A stretch of DNA of 26,902 nucleotides, from positions 1 to 26,902 of the forward strand of contig JBJFFZ010000001.1 of the NCBI GenBank assembly GCA_051892195.1. Direction: 5' to 3'. Below the pieces are notes generated by a model. The model made no database searches. It was not told the DNA's origin and worked only from the letters and a program-made list of their open reading frames with translations. This DNA comes from CAKQOE01 sp051892195. Lineage in GTDB: Bacteria > Bacillota > Clostridia > Peptostreptococcales > Anaerovoracaceae. Position 1 is the first letter of the stretch. Every line of letters begins with the position of its first letter. Positions 14,997 through 23,051 of the stretch are shown here, in pieces. Position numbers and translations under genes: made by a program.

Positions 14997-16172
14997 ATGG
15001 AAAACGAAGTATTGAACATGGATCAGAAAAGGGCGGAGATTGCGGCGGCGCTGCTGGAACAGGGACGCAGCAAGGGACATCTGTCATATAAGGAAATTTC
15101 AGATCATCTGGATTCCATCGACCTTGACAAGGATCAGATGGATGAGATGTATGAGATGCTCATGACCAACGGAATTGAAATCGTCAGCGAAACGGAACCG
15201 GAGGATTTCACCATCAACCTGAAAACCCTGGACGGGCTGGATGGCGGGGATCACATGGATGGTCTGGATGAGGATGACAAGGCTGATCTGAAGGCTGCCG
15301 AGGAGAGCGAAGAAGACTTTGAAGCTTCCATGGCAAAGGGCATCGCAGTAGATGACCCTGTCCGCATGTACCTCAAGGAGATCGGAAAGGTTCCTCTTCT
15401 CAATGCTGAGGAGGAGATCGAGCTCGCAAAGAGAATGGAGCTGGGAGACGAAGAAGCAAAAAAGAAGCTCTGTGAGGCCAATCTTCGTCTTGTTGTCAGC
15501 ATTGCAAAGCGCTACGTGGGAAGAGGCATGCTGTTCCTGGATCTGATTCAGGAGGGAAATCTCGGTCTGATCAAGGCAGTCGACAAGTTTGACTGGAGAA
15601 AAGGGTACAAATTCAGCACCTATGCCACATGGTGGATCCGCCAGGCCATTACCAGATCCATTGCAGATCAGGCGAGAACCATCCGTATTCCGGTGCATAT
15701 GGTGGAGACCATCAACAAGCTGATCCGCATTTCAAGACAGCTTCTGCAGGAGCTGGGGCGGGAGCCGACCCCGGAGGAAATCGCTGCAGAGATGGATATT
15801 TCCGTGGAAAAGGTGCGGGAGATTCTGAAAATCGCCCAGGAACCGGTTTCCCTGGAGACTCCGATCGGGGAAGAAGAAGACAGCCATCTGGGAGATTTTA
15901 TTCCGGATGATGATGTTCCTGCACCGGCTGAGGCGGCAGCATTCTCCATGCTGAAGGAACAGCTGGTGGAGGTTCTCGGAACCCTCACCGAAAGAGAGCA
16001 GAAGGTACTGAAGCTCCGCTTCGGGCTGGAGGACGGCCGTGCCAGAACTCTGGAAGAGGTGGGCCGTCAGTTTGATGTAACAAGAGAACGGATCCGTCAG
16101 ATTGAAGCAAAGGCTCTGCGTAAGCTGAGACATCCGAGCCGCAGCAAAAAGCTGAAGGATTACCTTGAATAA
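14997..16172 (+). CDS. rpoD: RNA polymerase primary sigma factor
   Basis: The 391-residue protein has the region 1.1-like N-terminus, an acidic linker (about residues 70-105), region 1.2 (DPVRMYLKEIGKVPLL), region 2 (NLRLVVSIAKRYVGRGMLFL, GYKFSTYATWWIRQA), region 3 (IPVHMVETINKL) and region 4 (LTEREQKVLKLRFGL, then VTRERIRQIEAKALRKLR). This is the SigA/RpoD type of Bacillota. ATG 14997 follows GAGGGA (14985-14990), 12 bases after dnaG stops, so the two are co-transcribed. Confidence 0.98.
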   Translation: MENEVLNMDQKRAEIAAALLEQGRSKGHLSYKEISDHLDSIDLDKDQMDEMYEMLMTNGIEIVSETEPEDFTINLKTLDGLDGGDHMDGLDEDDKADLKAAEESEEDFEASMAKGIAVDDPVRMYLKEIGKVPLLNAEEEIELAKRMELGDEEAKKKLCEANLRLVVSIAKRYVGRGMLFLDLIQEGNLGLIKAVDKFDWRKGYKFSTYATWWIRQAITRSIADQARTIRIPVHMVETINKLIRISRQLLQELGREPTPEEIAAEMDISVEKVREILKIAQEPVSLETPIGEEEDSHLGDFIPDDDVPAPAEAAAFSMLKEQLVEVLGTLTEREQKVLKLRFGLEDGRARTLEEVGRQFDVTRERIRQIEAKALRKLRHPSRSKKLKDYLE

Positions 16173-16191
16173 CAGGCAGGAGCAAAACAGA

Positions 16192-16983
16192 ATGAATCTG
16201 AAGCTGACCCCCAGAATGCAGCAGATCGCAGATCTGGCTGCAGGCAGTGACACGGTGGCGGATATAGGCACCGATCACGGCTACATTCCCATCTGGCTGC
16301 TTATGAACGGACAGTGCCGGAAAGCCATTCTGTCCGATGTGGCACAGGGACCTCTGCAGCATGCCCGGGAAAATGCAGAAAAATACCTCGGCGAAAGCAG
16401 CCTGCCGGATCTCCGCCTCGGAAGCGGTCTTGCCACCCTTCAGCCGGGGGAGGCGGATACCGTGATCATTGCAGGAATGGGCGGGATCCTGATGCGGGAT
16501 CTTCTGGCGGCAGAGCCTCAGATTACAGGAAGCGTAAAGAGGCTGGTTCTGCAGCCCAGAAACAATGGAGCCCGGCTGAGAGAATGGATCCAGGAGGAGC
16601 TTTCAGGTTTTGTGATCGTTCGTGAATACGCAGTCCGGGAAGGCCGCAAGTACAGCGAGATTCTGTGTGCAGTCAACCGGGAACTGGTTTGTCCTGGAGA
16701 AGAGGACCGCAGCAGGGTGGAGCAGGCGGAACGGTACCGCAGGCAGCTTGGGATTTCCGCTGAATTTGACCGGGAGGTTCCCTGCATGTATCTTGCAGAC
16801 CCGACCTCCTATACGGAAGAATATCTGTACCGGCGGCTTCATATTGAGCAGGAGATCATCCGGCAGATCCGGGAAACCGGACAGCGTGAGACATCCTTCC
16901 GCCAGCTTTCTGCGGTGGGACAAAGAGTGAAGTATTTAGAAAAAATGATAGAGGTATACCATGAAATTAAATCAGGTACTTGA
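16192..16983 (+). CDS. trmK: tRNA (adenine(22)-N(1))-methyltransferase TrmK
   Basis: The 263-residue protein contains the class I SAM-binding motif VADIGTDHGYIPIWLL (from about residue 22) and VIIAGMGGILMRDLL, both diagnostic of the TrmK/YqfN family, which methylates N1 of A22 in tRNA. The C-terminal part is helical and charged. I chose ATG 16192, with AGGAG at 16178-16182; an in-frame TTG at 16165 would overlap the end of rpoD and lacks a better ribosome-binding site. It ends inside the next gene (23-base overlap), indicating coupled translation. Confidence 0.93.
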   Translation: MNLKLTPRMQQIADLAAGSDTVADIGTDHGYIPIWLLMNGQCRKAILSDVAQGPLQHARENAEKYLGESSLPDLRLGSGLATLQPGEADTVIIAGMGGILMRDLLAAEPQITGSVKRLVLQPRNNGARLREWIQEELSGFVIVREYAVREGRKYSEILCAVNRELVCPGEEDRSRVEQAERYRRQLGISAEFDREVPCMYLADPTSYTEEYLYRRLHIEQEIIRQIRETGQRETSFRQLSAVGQRVKYLEKMIEVYHEIKSGT

Positions 16984-17746
16984 AGCCATCCGCCTGGCTG
17001 CTCCGGAGGAGCTTCAGGAAGAGTGGGACAACAGCGGGATTCAGATCCGCACAGAGGGAGAACAGGAGATTCAGAGGATTCTGACATGCCTTGAAATCAA
17101 TGATGACGTGGTGGAAGAGGCGATTCAGAAAAAGGCGGATCTTATTGTAACTCACCATCCGCTGATCTTTTCCAGACTTTCAAAGATTGACGGAAAAGAT
17201 ATTACGGGAAACCAGATCCTTCGGCTGATTCAGCACGGGATTTCCGTGTACTCTGCCCACACATCCTTTGACTCTGCTGCCCGGGGAACAAACCAGGATC
17301 TTGCCCAGCAGCTTGAGCTCACCCGGATTGTTCCCATGTTTCCGAGGGCAGGCCATGAAGCCTGCGGTATGGGAAGATACGGAGTATACGAGGAACCCAT
17401 GCTGTTTGAGGATTTTGCAGAACTTCTCAGTGAGGTCTGTCCGGATTCGTTTCTGCAGATCGCAGGAAGGATCCCAGAAGAGGTGGCCCGGGTTGCCATC
17501 TGTACCGGTTCGGGAGCAGAGTTTATCGATGCTGCGGCAGAAAACGGCGCTGATGTTTATGTGACCGGAGATGTGAAGTACCACGATGCCCGCCATGCGG
17601 ACGATATAGGGCTTTGTGTTGTGGATGCCGGGCATTACGGAACAGAGATTCTGTTTGCCCGCAATATGGCAGGTCTGCTTCTGGAACAGCTAGGGGATGC
17701 CGTGGAGATTTTTGCGTCTCAGACGGATATCAATCCGTTCTGGTAG
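16961..17746 (+). CDS. Nif3-like dinuclear metal centre protein (YqfO family)
   Basis: The 261-residue protein begins MKLNQVLEAIRLAAPEELQE and has WDNSGIQI, the metal-ligand motif LIVTHHPLIF, SAHTSFD and, near the end, VVDAGHYGTE, which provide the His/Asp/Glu ligands of the Nif3 dinuclear site. Members form hexameric toroids; the family may have a GTP cyclohydrolase-like or hydrolase role, but the cellular function is unsettled. Length is short relative to Bacillus YqfO, which has an inserted PII-like domain not present here. The gene overlaps trmK, a conserved pairing downstream of rpoD. Confidence 0.93.
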   Translation: MKLNQVLEAIRLAAPEELQEEWDNSGIQIRTEGEQEIQRILTCLEINDDVVEEAIQKKADLIVTHHPLIFSRLSKIDGKDITGNQILRLIQHGISVYSAHTSFDSAARGTNQDLAQQLELTRIVPMFPRAGHEACGMGRYGVYEEPMLFEDFAELLSEVCPDSFLQIAGRIPEEVARVAICTGSGAEFIDAAAENGADVYVTGDVKYHDARHADDIGLCVVDAGHYGTEILFARNMAGLLLEQLGDAVEIFASQTDINPFW

Positions 17747-17777
17747 GTGTTTTCTTTCATACCTGAGAAATTTTCTG

Positions 17778-17805
17778 TTTGTATGTGGTATGAGATTGTT
17801 ATAAA
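17778..17805 (+). promoter_or_regulatory. Promoter of rnpB
   Basis: TATAAA (17800-17805) lies 9 bases before the predicted 5' end of RNase P RNA. TTTGTA (17778-17783), 16 bases upstream, is a weak -35 candidate. Confidence 0.55.
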
Positions 17806-17813
17806 ATGATAGT

Positions 17814-18157
17814 GTGAGTAAGCCAGATAATCGCGTCATTCTCAGAATGATGAGGAAAGTCCGAGCTCCGCAGGGCAAGGGTGCCTGATAACGTCAGGCG
17901 AAGGCGACTTCAGGGAAAGTGCAGCAGAGATATACCGCCGCGCAAGCGGTAAGGGTGAAAAGGTGAGGTAAGAGCTTACCGGCACTCTGGCAACAGTGTG
18001 CGTCCATGTAAACCCCACCCGGAGCAAGACCAGAATCCGGCACAAAAAGGCGGCTGCCCGTCGCTGCCGGGAGTGGTAGGTCGCTGGAGCGCATCGGCGA
18101 CGATGCGTCGAGATAGATGATTATTTAATACAGAACTCGGCTTACAGACTTGCTCAC
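17814..18157 (+). ncRNA. rnpB: RNase P RNA (bacterial)
   Basis: The conserved core elements are present: GAGGAAAGTCCGAGCTC at 17852 onward (P4/CR-I), the GGAAAGTGCAGCAGAGA-like P10-P12 region, and the 3' ACAGAACTCGGCTTACAGA block at 18130-18148 that completes P4. The ends pair as P1: GTGAGTAAG (17814-17822) with CTTGCTCAC (18149-18157), one G-T pair. This is the ribozyme that matures tRNA 5' ends. Length of about 344 bases is normal. Ends are inferred from P1. Confidence 0.95.
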
Positions 18158-18192
18158 ATTTTATTCGGATGTTTCGAGGAGGAGGTAGCAGT

Positions 18193-18555
18193 ATGGCATT
18201 ATTAGATAAGCTGACAGATCTCGGAAAGTCTGTGGCGCAGAAGTCAGGAGAGATTGCAGAGTCCAGCAAGCTTTCCATGAGCATAAAGAAAAAGGAAAAG
18301 GAAATCCGTCTTTTTCAGCTGGAAATCGGAAAGTATGTATATGAGCAGTACAAGAACGAGCAGGCCTTTGATGAAAAGATCATGGGTATCTGCGGGCGCA
18401 TCGATGCAGCATACGAGGAGATTGTGAAGCTGGAAGAAGAACGTCAGAGCATCGGCCTTGGAGATCTTGACATCGAGGTTGTTGATGCTGATCCTGCAGA
18501 TGATGAGGATATCGTCATCACAGAAGAGGATGAGGAGCTTCTGAACAGCCTGTAG
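18193..18555 (+). CDS. Small coiled-coil protein with acidic tail, function unknown
   Basis: ATG 18193 has a strong GGAGGAGG (18179-18186). An in-frame ATG at 18169 would translate through that ribosome-binding site, so I reject it. The 120-residue product begins MALLDKLTDLGKSVAQKSGE, then a lysine/glutamate-rich helical region predicted to be coiled coil (about residues 25-85). It ends in a very acidic tail containing DDEDIVITEEDEELL. The N-terminal pattern resembles small clostridial proteins that carry a C-terminal zinc ribbon; no cysteine pair is present here, so the ribbon seems replaced by the acidic tail. It is transcribed right after rnpB. Confidence 0.75.
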   Translation: MALLDKLTDLGKSVAQKSGEIAESSKLSMSIKKKEKEIRLFQLEIGKYVYEQYKNEQAFDEKIMGICGRIDAAYEEIVKLEEERQSIGLGDLDIEVVDADPADDEDIVITEEDEELLNSL

Positions 18556-18587
18556 GCTCCGGAAAATTCCAAAAGAAGAAGATAAAA

Positions 18588-18610
18588 TGCTTTTCCCGTT
18601 TCGGGAAAGC
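18588..18610 (+). terminator. First hairpin after the small coiled-coil gene
   Basis: GCTTTTCCCG pairs with CGGGAAAGC around TTT, with one bulged T. It has no T-tract of its own and precedes the stronger terminator at 18626. Confidence 0.4.
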
Positions 18611-18625
18611 ATATGAAAAATGAGA

Positions 18626-18656
18626 CTGCCGCCGGCTTGCCCGGCGGCAGTTTTTT
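18626..18656 (+). terminator. Strong Rho-independent terminator
   Basis: CTGCCGCCGG (18626-18635) pairs perfectly with CCGGCGGCAG (18641-18650) around CTTGC, followed by six T residues. It ends the rnpB-downstream transcription unit. Confidence 0.95.
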
Positions 18657-18673
18657 CGCTTGTCCAGTTTGTC

Positions 18674-18691
18674 CAGCCCGGGCCCGGGCTG
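18674..18691. repeat. 18-bp perfect GC palindrome between convergent genes
   Basis: CAGCCCGGGCCCGGGCTG is fully self-complementary. It lies between the + strand terminator at 18626-18656 and the terminator of the minus-strand regulator, and has no T-tract on either side in the right orientation. Just before it, TGTCCAG occurs twice (18661-18667 and 18670-18676). Function unknown. Confidence 0.6.
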
Positions 18692-18731
18692 AAAAAGACC
18701 CCATAATTCCGATGAAACCCGTACGGTGCAG

Positions 18732-18758
18732 AAAAAACGGGTGCACCAGCCCTTTTTT
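18732..18758 (-). terminator. Terminator of the HTH/PBP-like regulator gene
   Basis: On the minus strand, AAAAAA-GGG pairs with CCC-(G)-TTTTTT around an 8-base loop, right at the stop codon. Because of its A/T symmetry it could act in both directions. Confidence 0.65.
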
Positions 18759-19683
18759 ATTCGATGATTGTGATCTTTCCCATATCCGCAGGATCATATC
18801 CCGGGATCTGAGCAATGTCATCCCGTATTTCTCCGGACTGCAGGATTTTAATAATATCCTGAATCTGGGGATCCTCCAGGGACTCCTTTCGGATCACAAG
18901 CTCATAGCGTTCTTTCTGAAGGGGAATAAAATCCACGCCGGTCACCTGGCTGACAGTCCGCTGTGCACCGAGAGAAACATCACAATCGCCTCTTGCAACA
19001 GCCGAGGCGGCTGCAAGGTGAGAATGGGCAATCTGATCGTATCCCATGATCCGGGAGGAAGGGATTCCATGTTTCTGCAGATTGATATCGATCAGGATTC
19101 TGACTCCGGCGCCCGGTTCCCGGTTCATGAAATGAACATCGGGTCTTGCCAGATCATTCCAGCCCAAGATATTCTTGGGATTGCCGGAAGGCACGTAAAA
19201 GCCCTGCACTCTGCATGTGAGGTGAATCAGCGCACAGGGTACTCCGGGAAGGAGATACCTGACATAGTTTTCGTTATAGGTACTGCCGTCGTAGTCGATG
19301 AGATGTGCAGCACCTGCTTTCACGTCCTGAAAATACAGCTCGTTAAGGCTCTGATAGCTGCATATGTAGGAGCGGGCCAGAGGAACATCATAGGTACGGC
19401 AGGACAACCGTTCCCAGATGCTGTCCAGTACCGGATCCATGCCGCAGATTATGTACTGTTCTGATGAAGAAGGAACGGACGACTCATCCTCCGCAGCACC
19501 GTCTGCGGATAAGATGGTCTGACCTGCGGTTTCGCTGGTGTACCGCATGAGATCATCCTCAAGGATTCTGTAGTGGGAACCCATCCGAAACGCTTTCAGC
19601 CTTCCGCTCTGGATCAGATCTGAAATGGTCTGTTCGCAGATGTCCAGCTTTTTGCACGCTTCATCCAAAGTATAAGTTTTCAC
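18757..19683 (-). CDS. Transcriptional regulator: excisionase-type HTH fused to a periplasmic-binding-protein-like domain
   Basis: The 308-residue protein begins MKTYTLDEACKKLDICEQT and has an HTH_17/excisionase-like domain at about residues 1-50 (SGRLKAFRMGSHYRILEDDL). A low-complexity acidic linker follows, then a PBP-like domain (about 75-295) with HLIDYDGSTYNENYVRYL, PGAGVRILID and ASAVARGDCDVSLGAQ. This matches the PF12727-type fold also attached to molybdopterin proteins. There is no signal peptide, so the sensor is cytosolic; by family analogy a molybdate/tungstate-like oxyanion is the best guess for its ligand, but the sequence does not prove it. The start is GTG (complement of 19681-19683), with AGGAGG at 19694-19699. 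It is divergent from the c-di-GMP enzyme gene. Confidence 0.8.
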   Translation of the reverse strand: MKTYTLDEACKKLDICEQTISDLIQSGRLKAFRMGSHYRILEDDLMRYTSETAGQTILSADGAAEDESSVPSSSEQYIICGMDPVLDSIWERLSCRTYDVPLARSYICSYQSLNELYFQDVKAGAAHLIDYDGSTYNENYVRYLLPGVPCALIHLTCRVQGFYVPSGNPKNILGWNDLARPDVHFMNREPGAGVRILIDINLQKHGIPSSRIMGYDQIAHSHLAAASAVARGDCDVSLGAQRTVSQVTGVDFIPLQKERYELVIRKESLEDPQIQDIIKILQSGEIRDDIAQIPGYDPADMGKITIIE

Positions 19684-19729
19684 GAATAGAAATCCTCCTG
19701 TGAGTTATATAGTGTATCAAAGCAACTTC

Positions 19730-19758
19730 ATTATATCACAAAAAACTATACAAACCAA
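19730..19758 (-). promoter_or_regulatory. Promoter of the HTH/PBP-like regulator
   Basis: On the minus strand an extended -10 TGATATAAT has its TATAAT at 19730-19735, 17 bases from a weak -35 TTGGTT (19753-19758). Confidence 0.55.
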
Positions 19759-19797
19759 ATTATTGCTATTAAAATTTAAAATAATATAAGAGTATAA

Positions 19798-19825
19798 TTG
19801 ACATAGGAAAGAGGATTGATATAAT
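19798..19825 (+). promoter_or_regulatory. Promoter of the GGDEF/EAL gene
   Basis: Perfect TTGACA (19798-19803) and TATAAT (19820-19825) with a 16-base spacer. The surrounding 187-bp divergent gap is very AT-rich, unlike the neighbouring coding DNA. Confidence 0.75.
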
Positions 19826-19870
19826 TGGATATAGTTGGTTGTGTAATAAATTTATCGAAAGAAGATTGAA

Positions 19871-22800
19871 ATGAATAGTGTTGGATGTAAAGAATACAAC
19901 TTGGATGGTTATCGGGTAGACACAGAGGAATTTAAAGTTTTTTTAAACAGCATTCCTCTTGGCACGGTGCTGGTATCTGTAACGAACAATTTTCAGATTC
20001 TTCGTGCCAATAAGGCGTTTCATATGCTTGTGAGCAGCGCAGAATCAGGTAATTCCTGCGTTTCCAGGAGCTTTCTTCAATATCTGGATCAGAATGACCG
20101 GATGGTTGCGGAGGTGATACTGGATGAGCTGCTGTCATCCAGTGAAAGCTCCTGCGAGTTTAATATTTCTCTGCTGCAGAGCGGAAACAAAGTAAAACCG
20201 GTAAGGGTATATGCTGTCAGAGTTGAGGGTAATTCCGGACTTATTGCCGCAGTGATCTGTGACAACACTGAACAGTACAATCTCGAAAACCAGCTGCGGG
20301 ATTACAGGAAGAGACTGGCGATTATCCTTAAAATGTCCAGGGATGTTTTTTTTGAGTATGATACAGCTACAAAGACCATCGCCTGGTGGAGCCACAATTA
20401 TCCCGGCATTATTGAAAGGGATACACTGGATAATATTCCGGACAGTCTGTTCCGGCTGAAGCTCATTGATCCGGCACACAAAAAGAACATCATTGATTTT
20501 TTCAGTGAGATTCACCGGGGAGCCGGGAAAGCCGTCTGTACAGTAAAGACAAGATTCTGCGAAGAGGATGAGTTCCGGTGGTTCCGCTGGTCTGCAGTGA
20601 AATCATCCTCTCATGGAACAAACAGCATTATGGGAATGGTGGAGGAAATCCACGCCCAGAGGGAAGCGGAGCTTGCAGTAGAAAATGAACAGATCTACCA
20701 GAGGATCCTGCTGAACGATGCTACTTATTATTATAAATTCAACGCCTCCAGAAATAAAATCTGTGAGTTTCATTCTTCCGGACTTACTTATCCGGTCCGC
20801 CCGGAGACCATGTCCTATTCCGAGTTCGTTGCCTTTGAGCTGGGATATGTGCCCGATGAGTATCGGACCGAGATGTATCGTTTCATCAGCAGAGAGAATC
20901 TGCTGAGCCGCAGCTTTGAAGGAGAGGACGAGCTGCAGTACGAGTATCCCCGCAGGGATTTTGAAGGTGAAGAGGGCTGGATGCGGCTGAAGCTTCATCT
21001 CATATATAACAGCGCCACAAGAGAGATCGAGGGTACGGCATACATCAAAGATATCACAGAAGAGAAAAAAAGGCAGAAGGAACTGGAAGAGGAGGCTCAG
21101 AGAGATTCTCTGACCGGTCTTTACAACAAAATCAATACAGAAAACAGGATTAAGCAGATACTGGAGGGCGGTTCTGAAAAGAAGTATCACGCTTATATGA
21201 TTCTTGATATGGACAATTTCAAGGGAATCAACGACAGCTACGGGCACCATTTCGGAGACAACGTGCTGATTCAGGCAGCGAAAACCCTGAAATCTGTTTT
21301 TCGCTCTGACGACGTGCTGGGGCGTATCGGCGGCGACGAATTTGTCGTGTTTATGAAGGAAATCGACAGCCGGGGAAAAGCCGAAGAACGGGCAGTTCAG
21401 GTCTGCGAGCGGTTCAGCAGTATGTTTGATCCATCTCTGGATATCACATGCAGCATCGGCATTGCCATGTATCCCGACCATGGGACGGACAACCGGGAGC
21501 TCTATCAGAATGCCGACAAAGCACTGTATCAGGCAAAGCGCTTCGGAAAAAACATGTATATGGTTTATGATCCCCTGAACAGCGGAAACAGAGTATCGGA
21601 TAAAACCCTGCAGATCTCAAAAAATACATCTCTGAGAGAGCGGATCCGATACAACGAGCAGAAAGAGCAGCTTCTGTTCCTCAGTGATCATGATGTGCTT
21701 TCCGGGTTGAGCAACCGCAACGCTTATGTAAGCTTTCTCAATGAACTGGAAAAAAAGACATTGCGTTCACTGGGTGTTGTGGTCTGCGATATCAATGACC
21801 TGAAGAGTTATAACCGCAGGTACAGCTATGAGTACGGGAACAGAATCATTGTGGAGGCAGCAGAGCTGCTGAAAAAGCACCTGGGCTCATACCATCTGTT
21901 TCATACGGGGGCGGATCAGTTTTGCGTGATCTTCGAGGACGAAAGCATCGGGATCATTGTGGAACGCATTGAGGAAATAAGAAAAGAATGCGCAGAAAAG
22001 TACGAGTTTCACATGTCCTTCGGATACGCCTGGAAGGAGGGCAATCCGGCATATTATATGCTGTATGATACAGCCCTGACCCGCCATGCTTCGGATAAGC
22101 TTACAAATTACAGAATCCACAACCCGGACAGCAAGTCCTATCTTATGGAGCAGATGAACGGCCTGAAAAAGGAACTGGAGGAAGGCCGTTATATCATGTA
22201 TCTGCAGCCGAAAATCGACGTGGCAACCGGCAGACTTCACGGGGCAGAGGCACTGGTGCGGAAGATCGACCGCAAAAAGGGCTTTATTCCGCCGGGCAGG
22301 TTTATTTCCGTTTTAGAAGAAAACAACCTGATTTCCATGCTGGATTATTTTATGCTGGAGGAAGTGCTGAAAACCGTTCGGCAGTGGCAGAAAGAAAAAA
22401 AGACAGAACTTCCGCAGATTTCCATGAATCTGTCCAGAAAAACACTGATCGATCCGATGTTCTTCCAGACACTGGAAACGCTCTGCAGAAAGTACGCAGA
22501 CGTTCCTCTGGATGGGATTATTCTGGAAATCACAGAATCCATAGGAGATATTTCCATTGAAACCATGCGGAGCATCGGTCAGGAGCTGAGCAATATGGGC
22601 TTTCAGATCGCTCTGGATGATTTCGGGTCACAGTATACAAATATGGCAACGCTGATGACCATCAAATTTGATGAGCTGAAGATTGATAAAACCATGGTAT
22701 CAATGATCGAAACCTCGCCAAACAGTATTCCGGTTATGAACAGAATCATTGATCTTTGCCAGGAACTGAAGATACGCATTGTGGCAGAGGGCGTGGAAAC

Positions 22801-22924
22801 CGAGGATCAGTACCGCATTATTTCCGATCTCGGGGTAGATCTGATCCAGGGGTATTTTTTCAGCAAACCCCTGCCGGTCAGCGTATTTGAAGAACAGTAT
22901 CTGAATCATACGAAAGAACAGTAA
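19871..22924 (+). CDS. c-di-GMP signalling protein: PAS-like sensors, active GGDEF, degenerate GGDEF, EAL
   Basis: This is a 1017-residue cytosolic protein with no membrane span. Residues 1-400 hold probably three PAS-like modules (for example AVICDNTEQYNLENQL and GTAYIKDITEEKKRQKEL at the C-terminal ends of two). GGDEF 1 (about 408-570) starts DSLTGLYNK and has RIGGDEFVVF near residue 484, with an inhibitory I-site RxxD (RSDD), so it should make c-di-GMP. GGDEF 2 (about 603-745) starts DHDVLSGLSNRNAY but reads GADQF at about 680, so it is probably non-catalytic. EAL (about 763-1010) has AEALVR, MNLSRK, EITES, ALDDFGSQY, LKIDK, VAEGVET and QGYFFSKPL, all the residues needed for phosphodiesterase activity. 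The ribosome-binding site (AAAGAAG) is weak. Confidence 0.93.
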   Translation: MNSVGCKEYNLDGYRVDTEEFKVFLNSIPLGTVLVSVTNNFQILRANKAFHMLVSSAESGNSCVSRSFLQYLDQNDRMVAEVILDELLSSSESSCEFNISLLQSGNKVKPVRVYAVRVEGNSGLIAAVICDNTEQYNLENQLRDYRKRLAIILKMSRDVFFEYDTATKTIAWWSHNYPGIIERDTLDNIPDSLFRLKLIDPAHKKNIIDFFSEIHRGAGKAVCTVKTRFCEEDEFRWFRWSAVKSSSHGTNSIMGMVEEIHAQREAELAVENEQIYQRILLNDATYYYKFNASRNKICEFHSSGLTYPVRPETMSYSEFVAFELGYVPDEYRTEMYRFISRENLLSRSFEGEDELQYEYPRRDFEGEEGWMRLKLHLIYNSATREIEGTAYIKDITEEKKRQKELEEEAQRDSLTGLYNKINTENRIKQILEGGSEKKYHAYMILDMDNFKGINDSYGHHFGDNVLIQAAKTLKSVFRSDDVLGRIGGDEFVVFMKEIDSRGKAEERAVQVCERFSSMFDPSLDITCSIGIAMYPDHGTDNRELYQNADKALYQAKRFGKNMYMVYDPLNSGNRVSDKTLQISKNTSLRERIRYNEQKEQLLFLSDHDVLSGLSNRNAYVSFLNELEKKTLRSLGVVVCDINDLKSYNRRYSYEYGNRIIVEAAELLKKHLGSYHLFHTGADQFCVIFEDESIGIIVERIEEIRKECAEKYEFHMSFGYAWKEGNPAYYMLYDTALTRHASDKLTNYRIHNPDSKSYLMEQMNGLKKELEEGRYIMYLQPKIDVATGRLHGAEALVRKIDRKKGFIPPGRFISVLEENNLISMLDYFMLEEVLKTVRQWQKEKKTELPQISMNLSRKTLIDPMFFQTLETLCRKYADVPLDGIILEITESIGDISIETMRSIGQELSNMGFQIALDDFGSQYTNMATLMTIKFDELKIDKTMVSMIETSPNSIPVMNRIIDLCQELKIRIVAEGVETEDQYRIISDLGVDLIQGYFFSKPLPVSVFEEQYLNHTKEQ

Positions 22925-22948
22925 TAACCATTTTCTGATCTTTGCCGC

Positions 22949-22975
22949 AGGCTCTCCCTTGGGAGAGCCTTCTTT
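22949..22975 (+). terminator. Terminator after the GGDEF/EAL gene
   Basis: AGGCTCTCCC (22949-22958) pairs perfectly with GGGAGAGCCT (22961-22970), followed by TCTTT. Confidence 0.88.
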
Positions 22976-23001
22976 AATATCCGGAATGTGGTAAATAATG
23001 G

Positions 23002-23030
23002 TTGACAAGGATAAAATACCCATGTATTGT
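23002..23030 (+). promoter_or_regulatory. Promoter of comEA
   Basis: Perfect TTGACA (23002-23007), 17-base spacer, TATTGT (23025-23030). Transcription would start near 23037, only about 15 bases before the start codon. Confidence 0.6.
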
Positions 23031-23051
23031 AAGGGAAGGAGGTGGAACAAA

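Noticed and set aside
18613..19464. 283-codon open frame on the + strand opposite the HTH/PBP-like regulator
   Set aside because: The minus-strand frame has clear HTH and PBP-like segments, a GTG with AGGAGG and a promoter; the + frame has none of these and starts inside terminator sequence.
22998..23051. N-terminal extension of ComEA from the ATG at 22998
   Set aside because: It would start upstream of the promoter -35 box and read through the GGAGG site that serves ATG 23052.
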